Positions 26,401 through 37,610 of a stretch of 64,000 nucleotides of DNA are shown here, piece after piece. Numbering within the stretch: the first letter of the stretch is position 1; each line of letters begins with the position of its first letter. The DNA lies in NCBI RefSeq assembly GCF_019097595.1, contig NC_080716.1, positions 26,483,401-26,547,400 on the forward strand, in the 5' to 3' direction. The position numbers were made by a program, and so were the translations under genes. This DNA is from Hemibagrus wyckioides (Eukaryota; Chordata; Actinopteri; Siluriformes; Bagridae). The notes under the pieces are model-generated. The model did no database searches and was not told where the DNA came from. It was given only the letters and a program-made list of their open reading frames with translations.

Positions 26401-26870
26401 AAGGTTGCTCGCTCATCTGTAAAACCAAACACATGCTCTGTAGGATGAAAAACATGCCTCGAGGGCATGAACCTAGAGCCAGATTTACAGGGACTAGGTC
26501 ATAAGGGTCATGCTTGGCCAAACACTATTCTCTAAATAGTCTAAAGTGGTTCAAGGTGTTGCAGGAGCTGCTGTAATGGTGCATGCAGACATCCCAGAGA
26601 TCCTTAACTACCCTTCATTGAGCCAGAGATGGAAAAAATTCAGTGGATGGTGATGCCACTGAGGCTGAGACTCTCCGCTAAATCAGGTCCACGGACTGGC
26701 TTAATCTGGAATATGTGTGGAAATGCAGTTCCTTTTTAATCCATTCACATTTAATGCAGTGGGATTAAGGGAACAATTGGTGTTTCTGGCCATTTGCATT
26801 AGTAGGACTCATTTGGGTTGGAGCAGAATGCCAGTGTCTGTAATACCATATTAATTAGGAATTATTCTGG
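26400..26870. other. Candidate conserved non-coding block
   Basis: Repeat-free sequence with balanced composition and many TTAAT-type cores (aattag, tttaatcc, ttaatta). It resembles vertebrate intronic enhancers by eye only. Confidence 0.25.
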
Positions 26871-27337
26871 AAGTTGTTTTTTTTTTCTGCTTCTTTCCCA
26901 CATAATACATTGACTTAAAAAATTGGTATTTCAAACTTTTTTACATCTGTCTCTTAGTGTTATAGACACTAAAATGATATCAAGACCAACTTTTGACGGA
27001 AAGCCTAAGACTCGAAGGAACTGTTTCTAGACAACATTTGGAATACTGACATTAAATATATGCACTAAAGTCAAAACAAAACATTTTGCTATCTGTTAGC
27101 TATATTGGTAAATGTATTGGTATATAAAACAATTATCATATTGTAGGCCACAAGTCAGAGCTAAACTAATAAACAAATAAGATAAAATAACATATAGAGT
27201 CCAGCTGCGAGTGAGTGCCTCTTGCATGAGACACTATTTACTTCGGTTGTTTCGACAAGATTGTGAAGTCAGTCAGCTGTGGCTTCCCACTTACAAATTT
27301 GACCCCAGTTGCGAAGGTCTCATGCTCACCAAGACCA

Positions 27338-27340
<3 letters not shown>

Positions 27341-27408
<68 letters not shown>
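27341..27408. repeat. Compound (TC)n(TA)n microsatellite
   Basis: TC repeats (27341-27361) join directly to about 23 TA units. Confidence 0.97.
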
Positions 27409-27409
<1 letters not shown>

Positions 27410-27689
27410 CTCTTTTGTCTTTTCCCTCTCTCTCTTCGTCTAAAAACACTGGAAATCCAGTGAGCAGGTTAGACTCCGCATTCTGGCCTTTTCGTCATGC
27501 CAAGAAACGCTTCATTAGCAATAAAAATGCAAGCAGTGGAGAAGAGCAGTGGAGGGCGAGGAGAAATGAAAGCAGGATGGATGGGCTTTGAAGGGAATGG
27601 GGTGGGGGAGGTGGTGAAGGATGCTGGGTGGCGCCTTGAAAGCGTACGACGTTCAATTAGGCTTTGGGGAATATTCATTAACCCAGTTT

Positions 27690-29430
27690 TAAGGAACGGA
27701 TAGTCATAATGGCCGGGCTGAATCACGACGCCATGGGTAAAAATGAGAAAAGGCTTTAAAAGGTAGGCCATTACAAAGCATCAGCCCTGCATCAGGATCT
27801 ATTAAAAATAGCCACGAGGAAACCTGCTGCAAAGAGCTGTAATGGAGTACATTTAAAGAAGTAATGGCTCCCTCAGCTTATCAACTATATAAAGAATGAG
27901 ATAAGCTTATCTGGAGCTTTTGATGGTGCCTTAAAGCTTCTAGTAATGGTGGTTATCTGTCTGAACAGACGTAACTCATACAGAAAGATCTCCCTTCTTT
28001 ACTAAGATATATCACCCTCTCTACGGTTTGTAATCGTTTCCTAAAATTTGTAGCCTCTGTGACGTTATTCACATCAGACTATTCAGAGTCTACATTAGCC
28101 ACGATGAGGCCATGAATATTCTTCTGCAACCAAAAACAGCACCTCGCCTCTAAAATCCAGGATGTCAAGAGATATGAGCAACATGCATCAACGTACACGT
28201 GTTACATATTTCCAGACTTGCTCAGCCATGAGTGCTGAGGCCCACGTTACAAAGCAACAAGCGGTTGCAGCACGAGTCAGTCCAGAGTTATTTCAATCAT
28301 TATTTACAGCCTCGAGGCTGCAATTAAGCAAAGTAATGAATGTGGCTGCCCCCCCTCCACATACCCTCCCTCCCCTGACCACACCATTACCACCACCACC
28401 ACCCTCCTCGCACTAGCCTGGCATGCTATTAATCCTGCCTCACCCAGCCATGAGTGCCTTGCAAGAAAATGAAAAAACAAAAAAAACTGCAGACATAGTT
28501 AGAAAACACATGCAAAGCAATTGATACGTCCATAATAAATTTTATCGAGTGGAGTTTTATGAACAAACTCACACAGTAACATGTGACCACTCTGATCAAA
28601 TGCCATGTTTTTTGCAGAAATTGCCAAGTAGAGAGAGAGGCCTCTCGCCGGGAGCCGTGTCTCATGAAAATCGGCACCCTACAGGGGGCTGCCATTAGCG
28701 GACGGTGTTTCATTAGCACGGTCTCTGGCCATTAGCTTCCCCGTTGGGCTGTGCAACATGCAGAAAGGTAGGGCAGAGGAGACCTGGTGCTGAATTATCA
28801 AGGGATTTTCAATGGGATAATAGGTTGGGAGGATGCTGAGCCTTGCCCAGGAACGAGGACATTGAGCACTAGTGGCTTTGAGCCTTGCTTATTGGCTGAT
28901 CTTCCAAACCTTGTAGAATGCAAAGTGCCCCCATTGGAGGAGACTCAATGGTGGGGGGTGGAGTGGGTTGAAAGGGTAAAGAAAGCAAATGGTGACCTCT
29001 AACCCATGACATTATCCTTCCCCTCACTCTGTCCTTCTTTCATTTTCCATGGCTCATTCGAGCACCCCTCCCCCTCTCCCCTTGCATCTCTTCGTCTCTC
29101 TGAGAGACTACCTCACGCTCTCCGTTAGCATGTGATATCTGTAGCCAATGTGTGAAATCCAGCAGCAGCTCCCAGAGCCACTCTGTTCTCTCAGACGGGG
29201 GCTCTAATCGAATGCAAGCCCACAGAAGGAGCTAACACCATGGTGAGGGTTCTCTGAGGCAATAATTACTGGCTTTGCTTCATTTGGTCGCAGCACATCA
29301 AAACACCATCAAGCCATTTACGGAGCAGCTGGATATGGGCTTCATTCACACGTTCATTTAGAACTGTCAAGAAATCATTGAGAGAGCATTGTTCCAAGAT
29401 GGTGTAGCTTCTAAAACGAGGAGCGTTTGA
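27690..29430. other. Longest low-repeat stretch of the intron; candidate regulatory DNA
   Basis: About 1.7 kb with no transposon and no long microsatellite, unlike its surroundings. Sub-blocks at 27760-27930, 28240-28350, 28600-28740 and 29100-29420 carry TAAT cores (for example gctgcaattaag and tcattagc) and mixed composition typical of conserved non-coding elements. No open frame has a domain. Conservation itself is untested. Confidence 0.3.
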
Positions 29431-31015
29431 GCCCTGAGGGCAGAATTCTTGTTTCTAATTAAAAAGCCACTGGTTGTATGCATATAAAATTTAATTCTCT
29501 TTCCCGGTGCACACCACAAAAAAAATCACTAAGGATCTGAATCATTTAACATGGTCTCACTCTTGCACCAATTGGTGTGAAAGCTTACACAAGTTCAGAT
29601 TTAGTGATCCTATCTCTTCATTTTTTCGAATTCTTTCCATTTCTTCATGAGCCTAGGTTGGAAATGTCTCCGTGACCAAACAGGAAGTCATTTTAACGTG
29701 AAATTCTTTTCTTCTAGAGCCTTATAAGACCAAACAGGCTGCAGTTACCCAGGAATGGGACACTGGCTTCATTTCCCAAATGGCCATTGAATGTCTCTCA
29801 AACAGTAGACGCATTGGACACGCTCAGCGATCATAAAAGCTCCAGAAGTCATTCGGAGATGTTTTGCGAGCTTGGGGTTTTTAACGACTCAAGGATGCTC
29901 CTCAAGAGAATAAAAGAAAGGAAAGCTTTTTTCTCCCCCAGACTGATTTGACAGGTACTTGTGAGTTGGATACATGTCCTTGTTTTGCTTTGATGTCTGG
30001 AAATGTAAAGGTGCATCAGTGAAAACTGTTACGATTGTTATGTTATGAGACATGTGGTTGGATTATGTTTCATTTTCCATTAAATTATAAGAAATTGTAT
30101 AAAAGCTAAGTTGCAAATTTGTTTTTAACAATACACAAAACTAAATACTTTTCCCTGGAAGTGTACCATAGCTTGTATTAAACAAGAATGAATAAAAACC
30201 CTAGCTAACAACATGTTGCTAGCTAACAACAACTAAGCTGATATACTAGCTAGTTAATGTGCAAGCTAGCTAACATACTAGCTTCATGGCTGCTACTCAA
30301 ACCAGGGAATTATACTTGATTAACTCATCACTTGATTTACGTATTTCATCATCGTTAACGATCTTGACGAATAAAAAACCACATACTTGAGAGCTATATC
30401 GCTGCATCTCAAGTTTAAACCAAGATCTAAAGGAAAGAAACGTGACTCTTCCTCCAACTGCTGACAATTACAAAGTTCAATTTTACAAGCAAACCTGAAT
30501 TTGTTTAAGCTGCTTTCCCCCCATTTTTTCCCCATTGTTTTTCTCCTTGGCAGGGAAGCAAACAAAATTTGTTTAGTGGAAAAAAGTGGAAACTCTGCAG
30601 GCTTTTCAGAGAAACTGGATTTCTTTTTTTGTGCAAGTCGGTGATTAGAAGCAGAGCTTGAACTTTTATTGGTGTACAAACCAAACAACATGGCTTTTAA
30701 GCCCACATAACAGTGTGCCTAATTGGTTAAACATGTCTGAAGCTTGTTTTCACCCACCATAGATCAGAACCACACGTGGAGCTGATGTGATACACACACA
30801 CACACATACACAGAACACCTATCAAAATTCATTGACATACATTTTCACAGCCACATAAAAAGGTATTTGATAACTTTTTCTCTGAGTAGCATGCAAACAC
30901 ACACAATTCTTATAAAAGCTCCAGTTTTGACTGAAATAAAAAAGAGTGTCATTGTGGGGATCAGCCAGATGTCCCCACAAAGACAATTTATCCTTGTGGG
31001 GACATTAAATCAGGT

Positions 31016-31017
<2 letters not shown>
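29430..31017. other. Non-genic sequence with CTAGCTAAC-rich patch
   Basis: A patch at 30195-30290 is built from repeated gctagctaac/actagctag words and reads as a short degenerate tandem repeat. A CA run lies at 30792-30812. Otherwise I see nothing. Confidence 0.45.

Positions 31018-31047
<30 letters not shown>
31018..31047. repeat. (CA)n microsatellite
   Basis: About 14 uninterrupted CA units. A second, shorter run lies at 31161-31184. Confidence 0.95.
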
Positions 31048-31052
<5 letters not shown>

Positions 31053-31807
31053 TACATACCAACACAGCACCATACAAACAACCAACACATGTTCAAATAC
31101 CAGAAAGCATATCTGAAACACTGAGGGGTTTTTTTCTGTTCTGAACACATGCACTTGAAAAAACACACACACACATACACACACAAGCAGGGCCTTGATC
31201 CCACAATAAGCTTTTGTGTGCTTTGTTATTTGTTTTTGATTTCTTTTACCGGTTAGAAGTGGCTGCCCCTCCTGTAGGGTTTCAGGCATCGGTGCATCAT
31301 AGACATCTTCAGAAAAACCAGGCCTGCATGGTACGGAGCTTCTGCCTTCCGTGCCAGTCTGCAAAAAATTACAGAGTGACTCATCAGTGCACAATTAACA
31401 TTCCCTAACCCGTGGCCCTTAACCTTTCAACACACATGCATACACACACACACAAACACAAAGGCAGCACCTGTTTTATAGCGGGACAGTGAATGCAATT
31501 AGTCTAATGAGGCCGGCGAGGTTAAGTGTTCTACTGCGGAGCGTGGCAGGAAACGAGAACAGCGGCCGTTTTGTTTTCCACCGAGCTTGTGCGAGGGCCA
31601 GTGATCGATCTGCAGCATTAGATCTGCCCACGGCTGTTTGAGACGGAACGGCTCCAGTCTGAATAGTGGCCTCAGTTCAAAAAGATACAGGACTTGTGAA
31701 GTGTTTTCTTTCAAAGACACCCACAAAAAACTGCAGGATTTGAGAGTCTGTGCATGCAAACTCCTCGCAAACTTCTCAGTGCCTTCGCTGACCCTTAAAT
31801 CAAATTT

Positions 31808-31852
31808 ACCCCCCCCCTCCCCACCAACCCAGCACCCCCCCCAATCCCTTAC
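31808..31852. repeat. C-rich low-complexity tract
   Basis: Runs of seven to eight C separated by short A/T-containing words. Confidence 0.8.
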
Positions 31853-32818
31853 AACCAGCACCAGTCCATAGTCTTAATACAATTGCTGTTGTGAGGGGCC
31901 CTAAAAGAATGCGAGCTCCTGAGCAAAGACAGCATCACAGCTATTCATGCCACTTGCGCTCTTTCAATGCGTGGAATCTCACCGAAAACAAGGCGAGTGA
32001 GAACAATAGCTGGTAATCACTGAGTTACCAAGACACCTTACACACTGAGAAACTCCCTCAAGATGTGCTTTCATTATTAGCAATCAGACAGAATGTAAAC
32101 AGGAAAAAAAAGTGGATCAGGGAAAAGAAAGATCTGAAGACTGGAGGACAAGTCGTAACCATTTAACCTGCATGGGTTTAGTGTTCTTCTTTTTTTTTTT
32201 TTTCCACAAGACTTTTCTTGTTATTGTTGTTTTGTGTTTGGTGTTACTTTGCTGTGAACGTGTAATAGAAATCCATATATACTCACGTATGCACTAATGT
32301 TTTATTAAAAGCTGTATTATTAACCCTGACAACATTGAAAATGTATTATTATTATTATGATTATGATTATTATTATTCCCCACTGTGTCAACATAAACAC
32401 ATCATTTCCATTCAACTGCCCATGCCTGTTAAGTTAAAGCTCGTCAACCTGACGCAGCTCTCTCAACATCATAACTTCATTCATTAAGATGCATATAGTG
32501 CTCATTGTGCTGCTCTGAACAACTTTATAATAGTTCAGAACACACATATACACATACTATACACATAATAAACACACATATATAACATGACGCGTTAGGA
32601 AAAACAGAAAAGTGCGCGCAAAAAAAAAAGGAAAGAGAACGCGCTCGCGCTAAATGCAAATAAAAGTTACGCACTCGAAAACGGATAAAAAATAAAAAAA
32701 AAACACGGCACGCGAGAGGTGGCGCGTGATTTCTTTGCGTATTTTGTATTTAGTGCTCGAAAGTACGCGCGTGCTCTTTAACACGGGCAGCATAAAGGAG
32801 CGGTTACATTCACGTTAC

Positions 32819-32875
32819 CTGGAGTGCTGTCAGGAGGAAGAGCAGAAGCGAGCCCCGGCCTAAGCTTAGCTCCAT
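32819..32875 (-). CDS. First coding exon: signal peptide of an unidentified secreted or membrane protein
   Basis: Read on the minus strand from ATG at 32875, the exon encodes MELSLGRGSLLLFLLTALQ: a short polar start, then a leucine-rich hydrophobic core, as in a cleavable signal peptide. It ends CAG at 32819 and is followed by GTAACG, a good splice donor, in phase 0. An in-frame TAA at 32902-32900 (nine codons upstream) fixes this ATG as the earliest start in frame. The base at -3 is T and at +4 is G, so the start context is only moderate. The exon sits in a CpG-dense block. No following exon is recognised in the remaining 32.8 kb, so intron 1 is very long. A short signal-peptide exon plus a giant first intron is typical of neuronal adhesion and guidance receptors, among others, but a signal peptide alone does not identify the gene. 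Confidence 0.65.
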
Positions 32876-32974
32876 TGAGACACTTTTTTTTCTCGTCCTT
32901 TATTTGTTTCTATGTCCGCTTGAATTCCGTGGTTAATATCCTGCTCGGTTTTTAGAGGAGAAAAACGTTCCCGG

Positions 32975-32998
32975 TTAATGCGCAAGCGGCAGCGGCAT
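32975..32998 (-). CDS. Small upstream open reading frame in the presumed 5' leader
   Basis: ATG at 32998 on the minus strand opens a 7-codon frame (MPLPLAH) closed by TAA at 32977-32975, 99 nt before the main start codon. If the transcript begins above 32998 it would be met first by scanning ribosomes and could lower translation of the main frame. The transcription start is unknown, so inclusion in the mRNA is inferred. Confidence 0.35.
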   Translation of the reverse strand: MPLPLAH

Positions 32999-33066
32999 GA
33001 AGCTCTCCTTCCGCCCGTGTATCCGCTCTGAGCGCCTCGCTGGTACTGAGGCTGCGACTCCGTTAG

Positions 33067-33087
33067 AGAGGGGAGAGAGAGAAAGGG

Positions 33088-33124
<37 letters not shown>
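33067..33124. repeat. (GA)n and (CA)n microsatellite beside the promoter
   Basis: A short GA run is followed by about 17 uninterrupted CA units (33090-33124), roughly 215 bp upstream of the start codon of the minus-strand exon. Confidence 0.97.
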
Positions 33125-33126
<2 letters not shown>

Positions 33127-33184
33127 CCCTCATACGCCCCCTACCGGCTGCTCCGCTTTTTTTTCAATGCGCAACTTCTGAACA

Positions 33185-33186
33185 CT

Positions 33187-33227
<41 letters not shown>

Positions 33228-33228
33228 T
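33185..33228. repeat. (TTTC)n microsatellite
   Basis: About 10 TTTC units. Confidence 0.97.
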
Positions 33229-34737
33229 TATGGTAATGTTCTCCGAATAATTAAAAAGTACCCATCCTTCTCTTCTCATTCCTCTCTTCTTCTCACTTCA
33301 GTCACTTCATCGTATTATTCATCTCTTCTCATTTTGCATTCCTTATTTCTTATACTTCAAATCCAACATTTCTAAATTCCCAGCCTTCTCTTCCTCTTTA
33401 GTGCATCGTTTCTCATTCCTCATTCCTTTATTTCTTTAAGTCTTCAGAAGCCGCATATTTGAGTGCATGGATGCTAAAGATCATTAAAAAAAAAATTGAT
33501 GAAATTCTTACAAATGAGCGACTAACACGACTTTTTACGCTTTTTTTTTTTTTTATCCTAAAGCATAATAAGACCATTTTAAAAAGTCGTGTTATTGCTT
33601 TTAACTATAAATATGGATTTGATTTTAGTGAGTATTTCAGAAACTGGGATTTCAGTTTACACTGAAAAATAAATACACACCACACACACACTTTGCATCA
33701 TTTCTGCTGACTCAAATATGCACTCTTTACAAATGTCTTGAGCAGAAAAGCTTCTCAGATCGCAAAAGGTATCTCTTCCTTTTCTTCTTCTCCAACGAGT
33801 CTGACTCAGAATAAAGTAACTCATCCTTCTCTTACAAATGAGTCAGAGTCATCTAGCATGACTGGATGGTGACTGAATCATTTAATGCATCATTTCTGTA
33901 TTTTATTTAACTCAAAATATGTAAGCGCATTTAAACAGGGACGGGATTCACGTTACTGCTTTTGTCTACAGATACAGATTCTGAACAGATGAGACCTCAG
34001 TTTGGAATTTGACATTTAGAGAATAAATGCACACACACACACACTTCTCTGCACGATCCTTCATCTACTTTAATCAAGATGAAAATTTGATCTGAAATCT
34101 CGGTTTAATCTGATCTACAATCTCTAGCCATGTTTCTAGGCTCTGGTTTGAGGAGCTGCCTTCAGCTAAAATGTTTCTATAAATGCATGTGACTTGATGA
34201 ATGACTGGTGAGAGGCTCTGATATACACACCATGTCGGTTTTTGTTCAGAAAACTAACGCAGGGCATTTTCTTCACACGCTTATCTGCTGTGATAGACTC
34301 CTTTCTGACTGAGAATCTACTTTTATATATTATTTATATGTTTCTTCTTTTAAGTGCTCCTTAAAAGAACTAAATATCAACTAAAGATCCATTTGGACGT
34401 AGGTGAATTATTTTAAACACACACACTTACTAAATGTGAATGCTAAGTGAGAATACTATCATGGATCAGTTTATAAAGTTTACATCTTATACATCATTCA
34501 TGCACTACTTGTAATTTATGTTATTTGTGTCTTCTGTATTTCCTGGTTAAATTTCGCCCGAGGTTGCTGGAGCCACAGAGTAATAATTTCATGTTATTGT
34601 GTAACTGACAGTTTCCTCTACATATGAATCCTGAATCTAAATTTGACCTCTCAAGCATATTTCTTAAAGAAGATATTTCTTTTTCCCCCAAAGGCCATAA
34701 AAATGGAGTTTGCTCCTGTTTTGTTGTGTTCATGCTC
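33229..34737. other. Non-genic upstream sequence
   Basis: Pyrimidine-rich at 33260-33440, a CA run at 34029-34045, and gactcagagt-type words near 33800-33850. No gene or element is recognised. Confidence 0.45.
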
Positions 34738-35080
34738 AGCATCAAGTGTCTTTGTTATGTCAGACTCCAACTGTGGTCCTTAATATGAAGCTCACATGAA
34801 AGTAGACACTCAGGACTTCAAGAATTTGTAGTTTTTCATAAGTTTCTCTATTTGTTGTAACTAGCCTAGGGGCAAAGAAGATCCAAAAAAACCAAAAACA
34901 AGTCGTCGTCGTCGTCCCCCCCCACACACACACAAATGTCTGCTCATAATCATAAGCATCTGAAATTTGCAGGTGTTTATCTTCAACCACTAAAATTCTG
35001 TATAAGGTTATTAATTACAATGAAAGCTAACAGAGTCATGACTCATTTTATATCAGACATGCGGTGATAAATCATTTGTT
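34738..35080 (+). repeat. Unclassified interspersed repeat, family X copy 2
   Basis: It carries ttatgtcagactccaactgt, catgaaagtagacactcagg and agaatttgtagtttttcata, then aggtgtttatcttcaaccac (34971-34990) and gactcattttatatcagaca. The first part matches copy 1 and copy 3. The later part matches copy 4 near 55.2-55.3 kb in reverse. A CGT-repeat and C-rich patch (34904-34925) has been inserted or expanded inside it. Confidence 0.65.
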
Positions 35081-35732
35081 TATACTGTTTGAAAATGTCA
35101 CATAAGTCAGCAGTGTAATGGTGATCTTGCTAGGCTGCTCAGCACAACTCTACTCAGGCTCCATGACTCCTCCATTCAGTCTGCATCTGCATCGTTCTCT
35201 CATCAGGTCTCGATACTTTATCAGTCTGTATGTCTCCAAGACAGTTATCATGTGTCATGAGGAAAGGTGTCATTGGATATAACTGATGAAACATGAATCA
35301 GTACTCAAAAGTGCCATAATAAGAGCCGATGCTCATACTTATAAGTCTCTGAAAAGCTCCTGGTTACATAATTCCACTTGACTATATGCAGTTATAGAAA
35401 CTAAATTATTTATAATCATGCTCTCTGGTGTCACCCAGATGAGGAAAGCTTCCCTTTTGAGTCTGGTTCCTCAGATCGTCTAAGGAAGATTTTTTCACCA
35501 CCGTCGGCTCTGGCTTACTTATTAGGGATAAATATAATTTTTATGTTAAACATTATAATTTTTCTGAATTTTTATGTTTCCGTAAAACTGTTTTGTGACA
35601 ATGTTACAATCAACATACAAATAAAATTTAATTGAATTAAACTGATGATTGATATTTGAAAAATAATGGAGGAAACACAGTGGCCTTTATTTTCCAAAGT
35701 TTGGTCAAATCTGATCTGCACATGGTGTTGGG

Positions 35733-36357
35733 TTCAAGACCACCTTAACCCAAGACAAAGTCAAGACCAAGTCTATTGGTGATGGAATCTCAGTCAAGAC
35801 CAAGGCTATTGGCAATGGAATTTGAGTCAAGATCAAGACCATCTCAAATGGAATCTGAGTCAAGACCAAGTCCATTTCAAATGGAATCTGAGTCAAGACC
35901 AAGTCCATTTCAAATAGAATCTATGTCAAGACCAAGTCCATTTCAAATGGAATCTGAGTCAAGACCAAGTCCATTTCAAATGGAATCTGAGTCAAGACCA
36001 AGTCCATTTCAAATGGAATCTGAGTCAAGACCAAGTCCATCTCAAATAGAATCTGTGTCAAGACCAAGTCCATCTCAAATAGAATCTGTGTCAAGACAAA
36101 GTCCGTTTCAAATAGAATCTGTATCAAGACCAAGTCCATCTCAAATAGAATCTGTGTCAAGACAAAGTCTGTTTCAAATAGAATCTGTATCAAAACCAAG
36201 TCCATCTCAAATGGAATCTGAGTCAAGATCAAGTCCATCTCAAATGGAATCTGAGTCAAGATCAAGTCCATCTCAAATGGAATCTGAGTCAAGACCAAGT
36301 CCATCTCAAATGGAATCAGAATCAAGACCAAGATCAATCCCAATAGAATCCGAGTCA
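35733..36357. repeat. 33-bp minisatellite, about 19 units
   Basis: The unit is approximately tcaagaccaagtccatttca followed by aatggaatctgag, 33 bp. Because 33 is divisible by three, the array gives long open frames on both strands (215 codons plus, 145 codons minus). The plus frame repeats an 11-residue ESESRPSPFQM-like unit. Units between about 36049 and 36213 alternate between PSPSQ and QSPFQ/QSLFQ types, a 66-bp higher-order repeat. There is no promoter, splice or homology evidence for a protein. Confidence 0.9.
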
Positions 36358-36429
36358 AACAAAGATGAGACCAAAACCGCTTATGACCGATATTCTAATT
36401 TCCTGCTTTTAGTATCTTCCTAACTTCAT

Positions 36430-37318
36430 ATGACATATTTCCTGAATAAAATTCAACTAAAATAAGCTGTCTACTTTGGTATTATCATTTTTTACATTAA
36501 GTATGCAGGACACACATTGGACCTCTTAAGAAAGCCTCTTCGAGCCAGCGCTGCAGTGCTGCAATCCTAATTTATATCACTGAATTAGGCTTTAGGGAGC
36601 ATGTGAGTCATTTCTAGGTGATATAGGTGATCTCCACATGCAGAGATGTAAATCTACAATTTGTGCTGTAATGAGAACATTACAACACGCTTAGCTCATG
36701 GAAATTAAGTGAGGCTTTGGATAGTGTCAGAAAAAAATATTTCGAGTCTGAGATAAGACTGTGTAAAAGTCTCACTCAGGTGTATGACAAAAGGAAGAAA
36801 ATGATCTGTGGTGTCAAGACTGGACTCAATGATGGATGTTATCTCATGTATGCTTGTAGTGTGTGTGTGTGTGTGTAGGTGGATCATTTAAATGTAGTAA
36901 GTAGAGTTGCATGCAGTAAGACATAAAATATGCAAATAAATTCTGCAGTTATTCCTCACGTGTAGAAGTAATAGGATTCAATGTCAACATGTAATTTGTG
37001 AAGATCTGAGATTTTAGCGCTGAGTAAAAGGTGCGTCTATTTACTAGAAGCATCACAATGCCCTGACTTCACAAATCATTGTCAGAAGAAACCACACGCC
37101 TGGGCTATTGAAAGATATCTGCTCATCATATCATATTTGTCATTACATAATTTCACATCATTATTAAAACACGTCAGATGTGACTTCATTCATTTTGGCT
37201 TGTATTCTGCTTTTCAGCATTTTTTCTTTGTTAATGTAAAGTACAGAGCTGTCTTTTTTTTCAGGATGGAAATTTGGCCCACATTTATGTATTTTAAAAA
37301 AGCATTATTTAACTAACT
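36430..37318. other. Non-genic sequence
   Basis: Only a short GT run (36858-36880) stands out. Confidence 0.45.
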
Positions 37319-37610
37319 TGATTTCAGTTTGATTTTATTTCTATAGCACTTTTAACAGTGGACATAGTCACAATAGATTTTTATAAATATCTAAACTCCC
37401 TGAGGAAGTTTTGAGGAAGGAACCTCAAGAGGAACCAGACTGGTGGCACCGTCACCATAAATCATCTCCTTTGCATGACTGTGTACTATATGGTCAAATA
37501 GTGAATCTGTACAACATGGCAATTCGAGAAAAATGATTACATGAAGTCTGTCTTGTTGATGTTGAAAACTTGAGCACATCTTCATGGTTTTTAAGTGATA
37601 CTACCACAGC
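37319..37610 (+). repeat. Interspersed repeat, family Y copy 1
   Basis: The ordered words ttttatttctatagcacttt, aactccctgagg, a gaggaa-gaac-cctcaagaggaa segment and gactgtgtactatatggtca recur at 48865-49175. This is a widespread fish repeat by my recollection, but I do not assign a class. Confidence 0.65.

Larger units (their letters stand above)
32585..33180 (-). promoter_or_regulatory. CpG-dense promoter-like block with 5' leader
   Basis: CpG dinucleotides are frequent here (acgcgtt, gtgcgcgc, cgcgctcgcgc, cacgcgag, gtacgcgcg), in contrast to flanking DNA where they are rare. This is the signature of an unmethylated vertebrate promoter. A perfect POU octamer ATGCAAAT sits at 32654-32661, on the intron side of exon 1. 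The start codon at 32875 lies inside the block, so the transcription start should be a little above it in coordinates, on the minus strand. No unambiguous TATA box was identified. A GA/CA microsatellite (33067-33124) and a (TTTC)n run mark the upstream edge. Confidence 0.6.

Noticed and set aside
1..32818. Search for further exons of the minus-strand gene
   Set aside because: No minus-strand frame with acceptor, donor and recognisable domain was found. The remaining exons are assumed to lie beyond the left edge.
35776..36423. 215-codon plus-strand frame with 11-residue repeats, and a 145-codon frame on the other strand
   Set aside because: Both are forced open by a 33-bp minisatellite. No homology, splice or promoter evidence supports a protein.
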